A stretch of DNA of 64,000 nucleotides, taken from assembly GCF_914767665.1 (NCBI RefSeq), contig NC_059508.1, positions 2,356,001-2,420,000 on the forward strand, given 5' to 3'. Position numbers and translations under genes: made by a program. Source of the stretch: Harmonia axyridis (lineage: Eukaryota > Arthropoda > Insecta > Coleoptera > Coccinellidae). The notes beneath the pieces are model-generated. The model was not told the origin of the DNA. It searched no databases and worked only from the letters and a program-made list of their open reading frames with translations. Positions 1-12,619 of the stretch are shown here, in pieces (position 1 is the stretch's first letter; every line of letters starts with the position of its first letter).

Positions 1-286
1 GTACGAAGAACCGGTTGGCGAGGTACAAAATTTAATATAACCTCAATTAGTGCCAACATGCTGAAAGTCTACTCTTCCCATTTCCAACTTGGATTAGTAA
101 ATGGGAACTGGCAAGGGGTGACTGAGAACACTTAATCTTCACTTCCACAATTACTTTTTTCCTTTCTTGTGTCTTACATTGAATCTTTAATGTATATAGC
201 GACTTGAATATGTCCTTGGTTTTTTGTATTGAGGAATCAATTATCTAATGCCTTTATGTTCTTGGTCTCTTGCTCTCAGCTTTGAA

Positions 287-424
287 AATTCGCCAATCAG
301 ATTGTCAATATGAGATGATCAATTCAAGTTTCTATTCTAATTAAAAAAGTAATTAATATTACTGTTTTAATTAGAATAGAAACTTGAATTGATCATCTCA
401 TATTGACAATCTGATTGGCGAATT
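287..424. repeat. Perfect 60-bp inverted repeat (foldback) with 18-nt loop
   Basis: Bases 287-346 are the exact reverse complement of 365-424, 60 of 60 matches, separated by an 18-nt AT-rich loop (347-364). The arms carry no TIR motif shared with other elements in the window, and I see no clear target duplication at the outer edges. A perfect match of this length in DNA that is otherwise full of decay implies a recent origin or an assembly artefact. If transcribed, it would fold into a long uninterrupted duplex. I cannot tell a foldback MITE from a hairpin-RNA locus or a local replication error. Confidence 0.95.
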
Positions 425-789
425 CGATTGGATAATTCCAGGATTTTCGAAATTATTACCGAATAATTTTGTCTATTAGCCTAAATTAATAAAGTAAATT
501 CTACTAAAGGAGATATCTCCTAATCTTTCTGGTGAACCTTTTGAATGTGGGAACTAGCCATTGCTCTATGATGCTATATGTTAACGATTGCAACCCTTTT
601 TTGCTGAAACTGATTTCACATTAGACTTCATCAGTGATGGCATATTTCGTTTTCAGAAGATCATTAGACAATTGCGATTTCTCCCGATCAAACACATCAT
701 AAGATCTTTCTTTATTGGAATAAATTATTTAGAGTACCGGTTGATAACAACACTTGAAATAGCTTAAAATTCGAGTACAGTATATACAT
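425..789. other. No recognisable feature
   Basis: AT-rich sequence between the foldback and the first mariner. No ORF, splice-flanked exon or repeat shared with the rest of the window was seen. Confidence 0.5.
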
Positions 790-1394
790 CGGCGTACAAC
801 TTTGCTTCCGAAATTCGAGGCTTTATGGTAAGAAACTGGTTATACATTCATGATTCAAAGTACTGTCCATCGCTGGCCACTACTTCCTCTCATCTTTCGG
901 GATCATTTTCATGCTGTAACATCACTTCATCATGTCTCTCGTTGTATTGCGACCGTTTGTCTTTCAATGCTAGGCTCAAACGCATTAATTGTGTTCGATT
1001 ACGATCGCTTGTGGTTGTTCTCTCTTCCACCGCCATTCTGGCCTTCGACATCAAAATCACCGTTCTTGTAGCGTTGAAACCCTTCTTGGCACGTTCTTTC
1101 ACTAATAGCAGCCTCACCATAGGTATTTGAGATCATTCGATGAGCTTCAGTCGCAGATTTCTTTATATTGAAGCAGAAAATTAAAACCTCCCGCAAATGA
1201 CAAGAATTTGGCTCGTAAGATGATATGTTTAATCCAGAATAACTTTATGATGCAGACACAAATCGATTAATAATTCGATGGCGTTATATTTTCAAAAACC
1301 TAAGGTTATTGTATGACATATACGATCTATTTATTTTGACTGCCACTTACCGCTACAGCCATCTAGTGCAAAACGGCGGAAGCAAAATTGTATA
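790..1394 (-). mobile_element. Family A mariner, internally deleted (copy A1)
   Basis: The ends are inverted: the left end reads GGCGTACAACTTTGCTTCCG and the right end is the complement of nearly the same sequence (GGAAGCAAAATTGTATAC). Read on the minus strand, the interior has a transposase N-terminal piece (1196 to about 1020, with an EAHRM motif and the start of the basic FQRxKNGDFDV stretch). It jumps directly to the LMRLSxALKDKRxQYNERHDxVMLQH segment, so several hundred bases of the catalytic core are missing. Full-length relatives in this window are about 1.25 kb; this copy is about 0.6 kb. It is a non-autonomous relic. Confidence 0.9.
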
Positions 1395-1704
1395 CTTTTC
1401 CTCGCAATTTAATAATATGTGAAAATGCTTATTTTAATAAGCTCTGAATCTGTAGGGAGAATAAAAAGGGAATAGAAGTTTTGTCCATGAACATTTTCAA
1501 CAACCATCCCATTATTGGGAATTGAATGAAAATCAATTCGTATAGAATTGCGTAGCTAATGAAATGGTGCATCAGTATTAATACATAGGTTTAAAAAATC
1601 AAGATGTTTCTAAAATAATATATTGTGTCTTTATAGCGTCATAATTGGGAATTATCTATTGAATAATATGTCTGGTGAATAGTTCTAACGCTATACTGAC
1701 TCAT
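1395..1704. other. No recognisable feature
   Basis: AT-rich DNA between a mariner relic and a tandem duplication. Nothing coding or repeated was seen. Confidence 0.5.
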
Positions 1705-1936
1705 ATGTAATTTTGAAAGAATGTAACGCAATTTTAGAGGATGGTTATTCCAACTTAACAACAAGAAGAAACTCTATAGGCAAACTTGTTTAAATGACTA
1801 CTGTCCGGTACTTTATACTCAGGTGTAACATTTGAATGAATGTAACAAAATTTTAGAGGACGGTTATTCCAACTCAACGACAAGAAGAATGTCTTCAGGC
1901 AAACTTGTTTAAATGACCACTGTCTGGTATTTTTAT
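1705..1936. repeat. Two-copy tandem duplication, period about 119 bp
   Basis: Units start at about 1705 and 1824. Landmarks repeat exactly 119 bp apart: ATTTTAGAGGA at 1731 and 1850, TTATTCCAACT, CAAACTTGTTTAAATGAC, and TGTCCGGTA/TGTCTGGTA at 1802 and 1921. The copies differ at scattered positions, so the duplication is not recent. It has no coding potential. Confidence 0.85.
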
Positions 1937-4018
1937 GCAGAATGCATAACTGTGACTGTGGTGTAGCAAATAAAAGAAAAAAACAACCATGCCATTCCGT
2001 GTGACAAAAACAGTACAGTTACCCGATATTTATTCCTTCCTATTCCCTCAAATGGTCTATGATATTCCGTGAATAGAGGAAATGAAAATGTACCTTTGTG
2101 CGAAACATCCGCTGTCCCCACGATGAAAAGAGCTGATGCGAAATTTTATATTATTCTTACCGATGTGATATCCTTCTGAACGGTGCCGTGTCGAGTACTG
2201 AATACCGAATATTACATTTCATCAGGCATTCGTTCAACCCTCGAAATAAATTACTCCGTCTGAATTAATGATATAATATCAACACTTATATAAACCGTAT
2301 CGTGACTAGAATATGCGGAATTTATTTGTGGGGACTGCTTCGGTATTCGGCAATGCAACGTTTGGATGATATTAATGTTCAAATCCCTCATCGGAACGTT
2401 CATTTCCTATTGTGTTCACTCCAATTTACTGGGGATTTCCCCATTAGCCTTTGCATTACGTGGCCTTATGGAGGCCGAAATTACCAGATATCATGGCGTA
2501 GGAATCGGTGTCATTCCTTGCATATTTTACACCCGGGTGTATTGTTCAAACGTTGCTGATTTTTATTTCAATCGGACCAGGGTCATTGAAAAATCTAGAA
2601 CAATAGGTAATTCCAAGCAGTTTAGCTATTCACGTTTAAATGTAATATTTACGACTTCTATATTTATCCACATTCAGAGCAGAAACGTCATATTTCTATT
2701 TTTTTTTAAATGATGGGTTTTGTATTTGAATATATATTTATGGGTTTTTCCTAAAATCAACTTTTGTATATATATTGAATGATTGAAGCAAATAAACAGA
2801 TGTAAGCTGAACAATTCTTATCTCATCTATAATTATTATGGTATGATTCAAGACACCTGCAATATAGCTGAATAAGCAAATCTTAAACAAAGGACTGAAA
2901 TTACGTCGTAATATTGAACAAGGCGATTAATTCGCCAACATTATTCTATCTTATAAAATTATACAATAATTATACTATAAAAAAAGAAACAAATCAGGAT
3001 GAGCCTACAACAAAAATATAAAAAATAGAATCTTATTCTATGTATCCTTCACGTCATAGAATTTCAATAATATATTCGATGTCAACACTGAAAATCTAAT
3101 TGTCCATGAGGATGAACTCATATTCGAGATGTTCTTCGATATTAACAGTTAGAAGGATGAATAGAAGGGCTCAATATAAACGAAACTAAATGTAAAAATT
3201 CAATATTGAAAAAACTCATGGTTTGGTGTGTTGGGTAGTGATAAACCTTTTAATACAAGCCACATAAATCTCAGATTTCACTTAACATATAATGTGCAAT
3301 ATGAATTAAATCGAAAAATAGACAAAATATCAGACAGAAAGCAATGAATAACTACGTATATCCTATATTTTCCGAAAATGGGTAGATATGTGTGTGGAAA
3401 CTCCACTGCAGTATTATATTCCGAAAGATTTATTGAATCGGATAATCTAGATATGATATAACACATTGCTATAGCCATACATTCAAAGCCATTACCATTA
3501 ATCGATTGAAAGCGGCCCTAACATTCCCCTAGTTTTTATTTATCCCCACGCCTCCATGAATAATTTTTTCCTCTAATCCTTCGTTGATTTGTAAAAAAAA
3601 TAGAACTTAATGTTGAGATTAAAACCAAGAATTAAAACATTGCAGATTCGTTTCGTTTCACGAGTATAAAAGTCGCTTGTTTAGTATATGGAAAACGGAA
3701 CTTCATAATCGTACAACAAGATATAATGAGTTATACCGCATTGTATTGTTTAAACGCGCGAATGCACAATTATTAGCATTTTATTCCATAATAAACATTT
3801 GAGCATTTACGAACTGTTAAGTTATGCGGCCAAATAATTTCAATTCTAGTAAATGACACCTGAATCCACACTTGAAGCTTTTTGATTTAATGCAGTGTGT
3901 TCATCAGTTTTGAATTTCTCTTCTTGCTCTTTCAAATCAACATATCATATTTTAAAATCAAACCGTACCTACAACAATTAAGTAATTTTTAGCTTTGAGT
4001 TATCATAATGACATACAT
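1937..4018. other. AT-rich interval without supported genes
   Basis: About 2 kb with no transposon ends and no splice-flanked exon. Overlapping open frames at 2302-2713 have no recognisable motif and conflict with each other. The stretch 2,950-3,100 is very AT-rich. I see nothing else. Confidence 0.5.
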
Positions 4019-5203
4019 TAGGCCAATTGAAAAGTCCCCGGTCTGATGCACAGATGGCGGTGCTAATATTAAATCCATATTAGTTAGTTAGTACCAACCT
4101 TCAAATGATACGTGTCAAAATTTGACAGCAGTCCGACCACTAGTTTGTGAGATATTGCGTTGTGAGTGTAGCTATTTTTCTTATTTGAAAAAAAAATTCG
4201 TGTGCTGATAGAATATTGCTTTTTGACGGGAAAAAATACAGCTAAAGCAAAATCTTGACTTGATGAAGAGTTTCCGGGGTCTGCACCAGGAAAATAAACC
4301 ATCATTGATTGGTATGCTAAGTTTAAACGTGGTGAAATGAGCACCGAAGGCGGCGAACGCAGTGGACGAAAAAATCGTTAACAAGTTAACAAAATAATTT
4401 CGAATGACCGTTAAGTGAAATTGGTCGAGATAGCAGACATTGTAAAGATATCATCTGAACGTGTACATCATATCATTCACGAATATTTGTATATAAGAAA
4501 GCTGTGTGCAAAATGGGTGCCGCGCGAGCTCACAATCGATCAAAAACAACAATTAGTGTTAATGTTTCTGAGCAGTGTTTGAAGCTATTAAAGTGCAATA
4601 AATCTGAATTTTTACGTCGATTTGTGACAATGGATGAAACATGGCTCCATCATTTCACTCCGGTGTCTAATCGACAGTCAGCTGAGGGAAGTGCACACGA
4701 TGAACTGAATCCAAAGAGAGGGAAAACACAACAGTCAGCTGGCAAGATTATGGCATCAGTATTCTAAGATGCGCAAGCTATAATATTCATTGATTTTCTT
4801 CAAAAGGCCAGACCATCAACAGCGATTATTATATAGCGTTATTGGATCGTTTAATGAATGAAATCGTTAGAAAAACGGCCCCATTTGAAGAAAAAAGGCG
4901 CTGTTTCATCGAGTCAATGCGCCGTGTCAAAAATCGATGAAAACAATGGCAAAAGTGCATGAATTGGGCTTCGAATTGCTTCTGCAATTCAGCGACTTTT
5001 TCCTGTTCTCAGACCTCAAAAGAATGCTCGCTAGAAAAAATTATCGCCAATGAAGAAGTTATCGTCGAAACTGAGGCCTATTTTGAAGCGAATGACAAAT
5101 CGTACTACAAAAATGGTATCGAAAAGTTGGATAATAAAATCGAATTTTGCCAAAAAAATTTGTTTCCTTATGGTAGACCAGGGACTTTGCAATTGGCCTG
5201 TTA
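4019..5203 (+). mobile_element. Family B mariner, decayed (copy B1)
   Basis: A 1.19-kb element. The left end starts TTAGGCCAATTGAAAAGT and the right end is the complement of AGGCCAATTGCAAAGT. The left-end sequence continuing into CCCCGGTCTG resembles irritans-group (Himar-like) mariners; that assignment is from memory of the family. The plus-strand relic reads through an N-terminal SWLDEEFPGSAPGKSTI segment, an ERSGR motif and RKLCAKWVPREL. The first catalytic Asp survives in TMDETWLHHF. The second is lost (HQDN-type motif reads HRVN), and the segment before the third is deleted so that only SDFFLF remains. Stop codons and frameshifts are numerous. Confidence 0.9.
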
Positions 5204-6172
5204 AACCATGACATGACAGTAAGGAGTTGAGTTATCACATACAAAAACCGGTTATGTAATAATTCAACTCAAATTTCACAAATTCATTTTTATAATGAAA
5301 AATCAAAAAACCGTAGGTGTGAAAAGATGTTCTATTGAAGATATTACAATGTTATTTTTAATACTGAACATGTATACATCGGAGTATTCAGCGCATTGAT
5401 GTTGTGTTCATTTGTCAAAAGAGTAATCTTATTTTCACTGAAAAACATAAAGGTTAGACGAGCGAATTCAATCACTTTCCACCCTTTCACAAAAAAATTT
5501 CATTCCCTGTGAACATGTGGGCGTAAAGGCCCATGACATTATCGACGGAAATATAATGGAAAATTTCATCAAAAGAGACGTGTTACAGAGATCGTTGAGG
5601 CCATGTGGCTGATATTGTTTTCCTTTATTGATCCTGACTGCTCCTCCGTCTATTGAAATGAAAACCCGTTACTTTGTACGATGAGGATTATTCACAGATA
5701 ATTTTAGAACATATTATTTGGCCTTAACTGAAGACGTTTTCATTAACTTGGTATTCTTTTGTTTTCAGCTGCAGTGAAGTGAGCCCATCCATCCAGAAGT
5801 GCGTTGTCATGAATTCTTTATGAGCCGGAGGCATCAAGTCGACAGTGAGTAGATCATATAAACGGGAGTAAGGGATTCTCTTCATTTGTGATGATTAATG
5901 ATAAGAAAATTCTGACAGTATCTATGAACTGTTTCTCCATAATTCTATCATTTTTTTTATGATTCACTCAAATGAACGACTTAATACTGCTGAGAATTGA
6001 AAAGGTTTTGTTTTCATCAGATTATGCCGCACTAGTCGTAGGTTTTTGTTTTTCTCTGAAGTAAAGAAATGCTTCAACACGTAACTATTCAATATTTTAA
6101 ACCAGTCTGACTCAGTATTCATTTCGTTTTGAAATTGAAGAAACACATTCAGTTATCTAATGATGCAATAAT
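5204..6172. other. No supported gene
   Basis: AT-rich. The one noteworthy motif is GTAGATCATATAAAC followed by a CTCTTCAT box at about 5,849-5,885, which recurs with changes at 6,741-6,778. Otherwise nothing was seen. Confidence 0.45.
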
Positions 6173-6364
6173 ATACTGGGTGTGCCATTTGAAATGAGGA
6201 AGTAGTTGAATGTTTCCGGTATAACCGGAATTTGTAGTGTTCTGAAAATATTTTAGGGAGGAAGATCATTGTCTCAAACCTCAATATACAAATTTTCAAC
6301 TCCAAATTATGATTAGTTTACCATAAACGTCTAATAGGTCATCCCGGTGAATCACCATGTATAC
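6173..6364. mobile_element. Small MITE with TAYACWGGGTG-type ends (copy E1)
   Basis: About 190 bp, starting ATATACTGGGTGTGCCATTT and ending GGTGAATCACCATGTATA, so the ends are imperfect inverted repeats. A clear sister copy lies at 56,183-56,373 inside a hAT-like element. The pair share GCCATTTGAAAT, GAAAATATTTTAGGGA, AGATCATTGTC, ATTATGATTAGTTT and CCATAAACGTCTAATA. It has no coding capacity and presumably moved with a transposase supplied elsewhere. Confidence 0.85.
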
Positions 6365-7420
6365 AAAAGTCTTTATGTATACCGAAGATGACTCGAAACT
6401 ACTCGATTTAGCAAAAATACCTAATATTCTAGTGGATATACGACAAACATTTTTTAACACTTTTCATTCATAAAGAACTTACTAAAGAGGAAGGAAATTT
6501 CAAACTATATCCTAATAAGAGTCAGTCCAAACGTGGCAAAATTTGTATGTATTAAATGAAAAAATTCGTCCGATAAATAACTGAAAAAGTACCTAACCAT
6601 AAAATCCGCGTAAGGGAAACCGCAGAAATATTTCTGGTTACCATCCTTTCGACTAGAACAAAGTGGGCTTATACGTCTTCCGTAATAAATCGCCTAGAAT
6701 TCTTTTACGACCTTACAGTTTACATTTTCAACAACAGCGGGTAGATCATATAAACCAGGGTTGGTGAGTTCTCTTCATGACGACAGAATAACCGTTTTGT
6801 TCGTTTGGGGACAACTCAAAAGGGTCGAAACGTTCATCATACCGAAACGTTTTCATCACGCATACCGAACTTTGTTCCATGATGCGAAAAATACGTTTCG
6901 CATACCGCTCTCGGTACGTTTCCATCTGATTCACTCACGTATGCCCGAAGCCCTGAATATTGGATGAAAATCCATCTTCCTGTAACCAGCCGAATTTAAT
7001 CAGTGCGCTCCTGCTTCCTGAAGGCCCCGTTGTTCCGTTTTAAGGGTTCCGCCTACAGTGCAAATTCGGCCGATGTAACATACGCTGAAACTGCGGATAA
7101 TTGAATCTAGAACTATTGGAATGATCGCTCGATAAAATCTAGTTAGAATCAGTGGGAAATTGGAAATGATCAGAGATTTGGTCTGGTCGCAAATTATCAG
7201 TTTTATCTTACCACTAATTCGTGCGTAAGTATGCACATTATGTCAAAAAGAGGATATTAGGCTGCTACATTGGCACAAATGAAATCGATACTTATGCGGA
7301 ATGTCATCTGTTAGTTCCCAATGAACCCTTTTGCCATTTCATCTTCCTCTTCCTTCATCTGAACGTCTATCTATCTAAATATATAGGGCACTATTAATGA
7401 AAAAAAAATCGCCTTCATTA
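6365..7420. other. Interval with a CG-richer, probably single-copy core
   Basis: At about 6,760-7,060 the composition is visibly richer in CG dinucleotides (ACGTTTCG, CGGTACG, CGAAACG repeated). No splice-flanked exon or transposase motif is evident, and the short opposing open frames look accidental. It could be a regulatory or decayed coding sequence; this cannot be decided here. Confidence 0.35.
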
Positions 7421-8517
7421 TATACTAACTGATAAAGAAACTGCAACACACAGAAGGAGCTGCTTAAATTGTCAATTTTTTTTTGGTAAAACATAGACAG
7501 TATGGCAGGAGTAAATGATTGAAATTTGGAGAGAAAATAAAGGGTGCACAATTTTTATTTGATAAATTTGTTAATAATGTGTTTGTCCACCGCTATTATC
7601 TATACACTCCCCAAAAGGTCTCGGCATTGATGCAATAAGAAGGTCTATTTCTTCTTGATGGGTACTTTCCCAAGCTACCTCTACTTCATGTCACAGAGCC
7701 GCCAAAGTCCGTGAAGGCTGGTGTAAACTTCCAAACCTTCTACTCATGATGTCCCAAACATGATCTATGGGCGAAAGATCGGGGGATCTGGGTGACCAAG
7801 GCGAAAGATTCATATGAATCACACTAAAGGTGACCTACTTGCATGTGCAATAGTACCCAATACCATAACGCCTACTGTCCGGTGTACATGACGCTCAACA
7901 TCAGACTGATGTTCACGTCTCTCTCCCCGACGTCTTCTAATCCTTCCTCGTCCATCATGTACACCCAAGAGAATCGATATTCATCAGAAAAGACGACATG
8001 ATGATATTCCACATTCCAATGTTGGCGTTCTCTGCACCACTGTAGTCGTAAGTCTTAGACGTCGATCTTGAACTTCATTTGTGCCCCTTCGATGTCCGGT
8101 GCATTATCAAACCACGCTTGACAACATCTCATAACAGTAGTTGGATTTCTGTTCGTACAGTTAGCGATTTCTCGAAATAACAACCCCGCCTCCCGTAGAC
8201 CAATAATTCTATCTCTCTCAAATTCATTTAGCTGGCGATAAGTTCCGCGTACACTTGCTCTAGGCATTTTAACAACAACTAAACATAGACTTTGGATCTC
8301 CTTGAACAGCTGGTTTGTTGTAAAATTTAAGAAACTTGCACAAAACGACTAAAATATTTAAGTAACAGAAACTGTTTACATGAAGAAACCTTCACGATTT
8401 TTTTTTCTCCAAATTCAATTTTTTACTGCTTGCTCTACTATGTATATTTTACCAAAAAAAAGATTAAAATTTTAACAGCTCCTTCTGGTTGTTTCAGTTT
8501 CTTCGTCAGTTAGTATA
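7421..8517 (-). mobile_element. Tc1-like element, deleted (copy C1)
   Basis: The inverted ends are TATACTAACTGATAAAGAAA on the left and the complement of TATACTAACTGACGAAGAAA on the right, flanked by TA. On the minus strand, 8267-8055 opens with MPRASVRGTYRQL, then an N-terminal helix-turn-helix: ERDRIIGLREAG, REIANCTNRNPTTVMRCCQAW. The reading then skips to the end of the catalytic domain at about 7,800-7,690 (SPDLSPIDHVWDIMSRRF). The final acidic residue is D where sister C2 and the clade carry E. The section holding the second Asp is missing. Dead element, about 1.1 kb against 1.23 kb for C2. Confidence 0.9.
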
Positions 8518-9550
8518 TTACTGAAAGACCATTCTCTTTATCTTTTAAGCAACGAAAATAATGAACGCTGTTGTTAATCGTTCGGTGATACAATTACAAG
8601 AGTATGTAGAAGACTCTAGCATATCAGGATAATTCCCGAAACGGCCAAATTCAACTGAGATGGGTTGTAAACACTCATTTGTTTAACGCTGATGCTCCTC
8701 CACTTGGATGATGGCTCCAACTGACAATTCGAAACTTCCACGGCAATATACAAATAAAATTATGTTCCTACACGAAAACTCTCTAGAACTTCTAAGTGAA
8801 ACCACCATTTCACAAGTTATAATTTTATGTTAGTGTTTTATGGCCTTAAGACGTTGAAATCCACCCTAGTCTTTCTTTACCCCAGTATAGTTGGAACGCT
8901 CTCCCCTGAGAATACTAGTTTTTTATTTAGCCCTATCGTGATTTGTGGTACAGTATGCAAGATTTACTCCAAAATGCGTCTCTCGATTGACTTCTGAACT
9001 TGGACATTATTTTATCTTCTCCACGCTCCCTGTCTCGAAGTAATTTTAACTTACTGAAAACATCTTGAGAGCCATCAAGGAAGATCACAGATCTTACATG
9101 TTAACAAGCAGGAAAACATTTCCTGGCAACTCAAAATTCTATCAATAAATCAAAAATCATGATGGCATGTTCCATAAATATTTTTAATTTTCCTTTTTGA
9201 ATTTATGGAACTTCTTGATTATCGACCTTCAATTCACATGAAGTAAATCAATTTGTGTAAAAACTGTTTTTGTCGCAGATTTCTGTCTCTTTCGAACAAA
9301 AATTTCATCTGATCGACTACTGCACTAACTAACATGAACTGGGTAAAATTTTTAGAATAATATTTCTATATTCTAATTTCAAATATATGCTTTCGGAATA
9401 TCTGTTAGTTTGCAATAACGGCATAACATTGACACGTTTAACTTCAGAATCCAATTTATACTTTGAGGATTACAGGTTTGAAAAGTTGCTGAAAATTGTC
9501 GAGTTTAAATTGGAGTGCTAATTTTCAAATGCTACATCGAAAAGAATGCT
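8518..9550. other. No supported gene
   Basis: AT-rich spacer between two transposons. No repeat partner in the window and no convincing exon were seen. Confidence 0.45.
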
Positions 9551-10819
9551 TTAACAGGCCAATTGAAAAGTTCCCCTTTCTACCATATTAAAACACATTT
9601 TATTCGATTTTATTATTCAACATCGTTGCCTCCGAGGGCGATACAGCGATTATAGCGATCTTTCAACTTTTCGATACCATTTTTGTAGTACGATTTGTCT
9701 TTTGCTTCAAAATAGGCCTCAGTTTCGGCGATTACTTCTCCATTGGCGCTAAATTTCTTTCCAGCGAGCATTCTTTTGAGGCCTGAGAACAGAAAAAAGT
9801 CGCTGGGGGCCAGATCTGGCGAATAAGGTGGATGCAGAAGCAATTCGAAGCCAAATTCATGTAATGTTGCCACTGTTTTCATTGATTTGTAACACGGCGC
9901 ATTGTGTTGATGAAACAGCGCCTTTTTTTCTTCAAATGGGACCGTTTTTTAACGATTTAATCCTTTAAACGATCCAACAACGCTATATAATAATCGCTGT
10001 CGATGGTCTGGCCCTTTTGAAGGTAATCCATGAATATTATACCTTACGTATCCCAGAATACAAATGCCATAACCTTGCCAGCTGACTGTTGTGTTTTCCT
10101 AGCTTTGGATTCGGTTTATAGTGTGCAGTCCACTCAGCTGACTGTCAATTGGACTCCGGAATGAAATGTTGAAGCCATAATTCATACATTGTCACATATC
10201 GACGCAAAAATTCAGGTTTATTGCGTTTCAAACACTGCTCAGAATCATTAACACGTTGTTGCCTTTGATCGATTGTGAGCTCGCGCGGCACCCATTTTGC
10301 ACACAGCTTCCTCATGAACAATTATTCGTGAATGATATGATATACACGTTCAGATGATATCTTCAAAATGTCTGATATTTCGATCAACTTTACTTTACAG
10401 TCACTCAAAATTATTTCGTGAACTTTTTTGATTTTTTCGTCGGTGACAGCCTCTTTTGGGCGTCCACTGCGTTCGCCGTCTTCGGTGCTCATTTCATCAC
10501 GTTTAAACTCAGCATACCAATAAATGATGGTTGATTTTTCTGGTGCAGACCCCGAAAACTCTTCATCAAGCCAAGATTTTGCTTCAACTGTATTTTTCCT
10601 TTCAAAAAGCAATATTTCATCAGCATACGAAATTCTTTTTTTCCATCTTTTTTCAAATATCAAAATTAGCTACACTCACAACGCAATATCTCACAAACTA
10701 ATGGTCGGAGTGCTGTCAAATTTTGACACGTATCGTTTAAAGGTTGGTACTAACTAAAAATCATATAGATTTAATACTAACACCGCCATCTGTGCATCAG
10801 ACTTTTCAATCGGCCTTAT
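9551..10819 (-). mobile_element. Family B mariner, near full length but inactive (copy B2)
   Basis: A 1.27-kb element with ends AACAGGCCAATTGAAAAGT (left) and the complement of TATAAGGCCGATTGAAAAGT (right). The transposase reads on the minus strand: an N-terminal segment at 10,663-10,322 (KSWLDEEFSGSAPEKSTI, then GERSGRPKEAVTDEKI), WVPREL at about 10,285, and a C-terminal segment at 9,882-9,613 with HPPYSPDLAPSDFFLF and a GIEKLxDRYNRCI ending. The first catalytic Asp is Tyr (TMYELWLQ), the second is His (HQHN), and the third is kept. Stops and frameshifts separate the pieces, so no functional protein is possible. It is the more complete of the two B copies. Confidence 0.92.
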
Positions 10820-11873
10820 ATTCAATGGTCTTATAAAACACGATTTTGTGCAATTATCTCCAGGTGATAAAAAAATATTCACTAATTATTAACTAACAAA
10901 TCTAACTAGCACTGCTTCGCTGGTGTATGTGTACGTTTGGAGAAATTTTCAATAATTTACTATTTCGAACACGTACTCGTGTTTCATAGATATATGATCT
11001 GAAGTTTCGATTGTTGCGGACCTATTGGCTCAAACCTGGCACTGCAAATAACTCTAATTATATTGTGTGACACTTTGTCATAAATCGGAAAAAAGCAACA
11101 CATTCAACGACAGCGCTATTATTGATGCATCTTTTGTAATAAACATGTCATTTCAGAATTTTTTTTTTTATTTTACTTTTATTTCCCTGAAAACGTTATC
11201 CAAATGTGTTCAATGTGTGCAACAATTTTTGACCCTCCATGACCTGAAAATTTCGAAGGACATCAATTTGCGTTTATCAAGGAATCATCCGATCTACGTG
11301 TCCCATTACAAATTCCCCTCCCTTAATGTCCTAATGCCGCTATTGAATTTTCAGTTGGTTCGAAACGAATAAATTTCAATACCCTTAATCGATGCGAGCC
11401 CATAGGGGTGACTGAAAACTAAAGGATGATCGTATATATGGAAGATGTAAATTCTCAGGTTATATATTACTTTGTGGTGACAGTCAACAGCACGTCCTAT
11501 AATGAATATAGCTGTTATCCACCGTTCTGTGAACGATAGCCTCGAATATCCGGGAGAACCATGAATCAAGTCCCACTCAAAAACACAATTTAATCACAGA
11601 CATATCCGGTTTTATTGTTTCCAGTGAAAAAAAAGTTTCGGAATCTTTCAGGGGTGGCACTGAAAACAACGTTAACTTTGACGAACGTAGGAGCCGAAGG
11701 TTGAATGAAAAACTCGATACATTTGGCTACGCCGCAACTCAAAAATTTGTTTTTATTCTTTCAAGAAGTTATGGAGGCCATTTAGGTACTGGATGTGTTG
11801 GTTCATAAATGATTTTCAAATGTCTACTTCTGAACCCATATTACAATTCTGCACTATCACTGATATATCCTCT
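10820..11873. other. No supported gene
   Basis: Open frames of about 100 codons (11,067-11,372) lack recognisable motifs and overlap an opposing frame. AT-rich, with no repeat found. Confidence 0.45.
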
Positions 11874-12370
11874 ATATACAGGGTGACCCACAGGAACCTG
11901 ACTGTTTTGTAAAGGGTAGTATAGGGAGGATTTACGGCGGAAGAAAGGGAGAAGAGAATTATTGCCTCCGAAAAGGAATTCCATTTTAGTGACAATAGTT
12001 AGTGGACTGGGCAAAATCGCATTTTTTTGTATGTCGCTTTCGTTCGCAGTAGAGCGACTTTTTCGTCAAGAATTCAATACCGAAGCCACAATACAATTCT
12101 GAACTGGGTTGAAAATTTGAGACAGGCTGGTAGTATCAAGGAACAAAAGATCACATGAACCCATAAAATACAAAAAAAAACATTCGTAGAGTGAGGCAAG
12201 CCTTGATTAAGAGCCCTAGAATTCCAGCACGACAACTATTGAAGATCCACCTTCATAAGATAGACATCGGCCAAAAACTACAACATCAAGAACATTTTGT
12301 TGTAAGCATGTATGTTATCTTGGAGGAGGATGAAAACACATCTACATTTCCACTTGAACATAAAAGTGAA
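11874..12370 (+). mobile_element. DNA-transposon 5' fragment (Tc1/mariner-superfamily HTH region)
   Basis: Begins with a TATACAGGGTGACCCACAGG terminus. A transposase N-terminal relic follows in changing frames: FAVERLFRQEFNTEATIQ, then VRQALIKSPRIPAR followed by LHLHKIDIGQKLQHQ. In a widespread arthropod transposase type, an F..rF...T..W HTH is followed by 'SPRRSARK ... RRILH.DL..HPYK...VQQL'; the match is from memory of that family. Stops interrupt it and the catalytic part is absent. A C-terminal fragment of what appears to be the same type lies at 46,396-46,640. Confidence 0.65.
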
Positions 12371-12619
12371 TAAGTAACACTTCCACAATTGAGCTTTTGA
12401 AACATTAATGGGTCACAGTTTGGTGTTCAACCTTCTGATTTTGAAGAAGAAAGAGCTACCAAGTTTGCTTTGAGTATTGTAATAATACAAACTTCCTTTC
12501 AAATGGAGGGGAAAACTTTCTGACAGTATTGGTATATTTTTATGAGGTGTTCGTGTGTTTTCATGCTGAGTTATTTAATGATCTTCCAAGGTATGTGGTC
12601 CTTTCTCGGAACACTATTA

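Noticed and set aside
2302..2713. Overlapping plus-strand open frames of 85 and 115 codons
   Set aside because: They overlap in different frames, have no domain, signal or splice context, and lie in plain AT-rich DNA.
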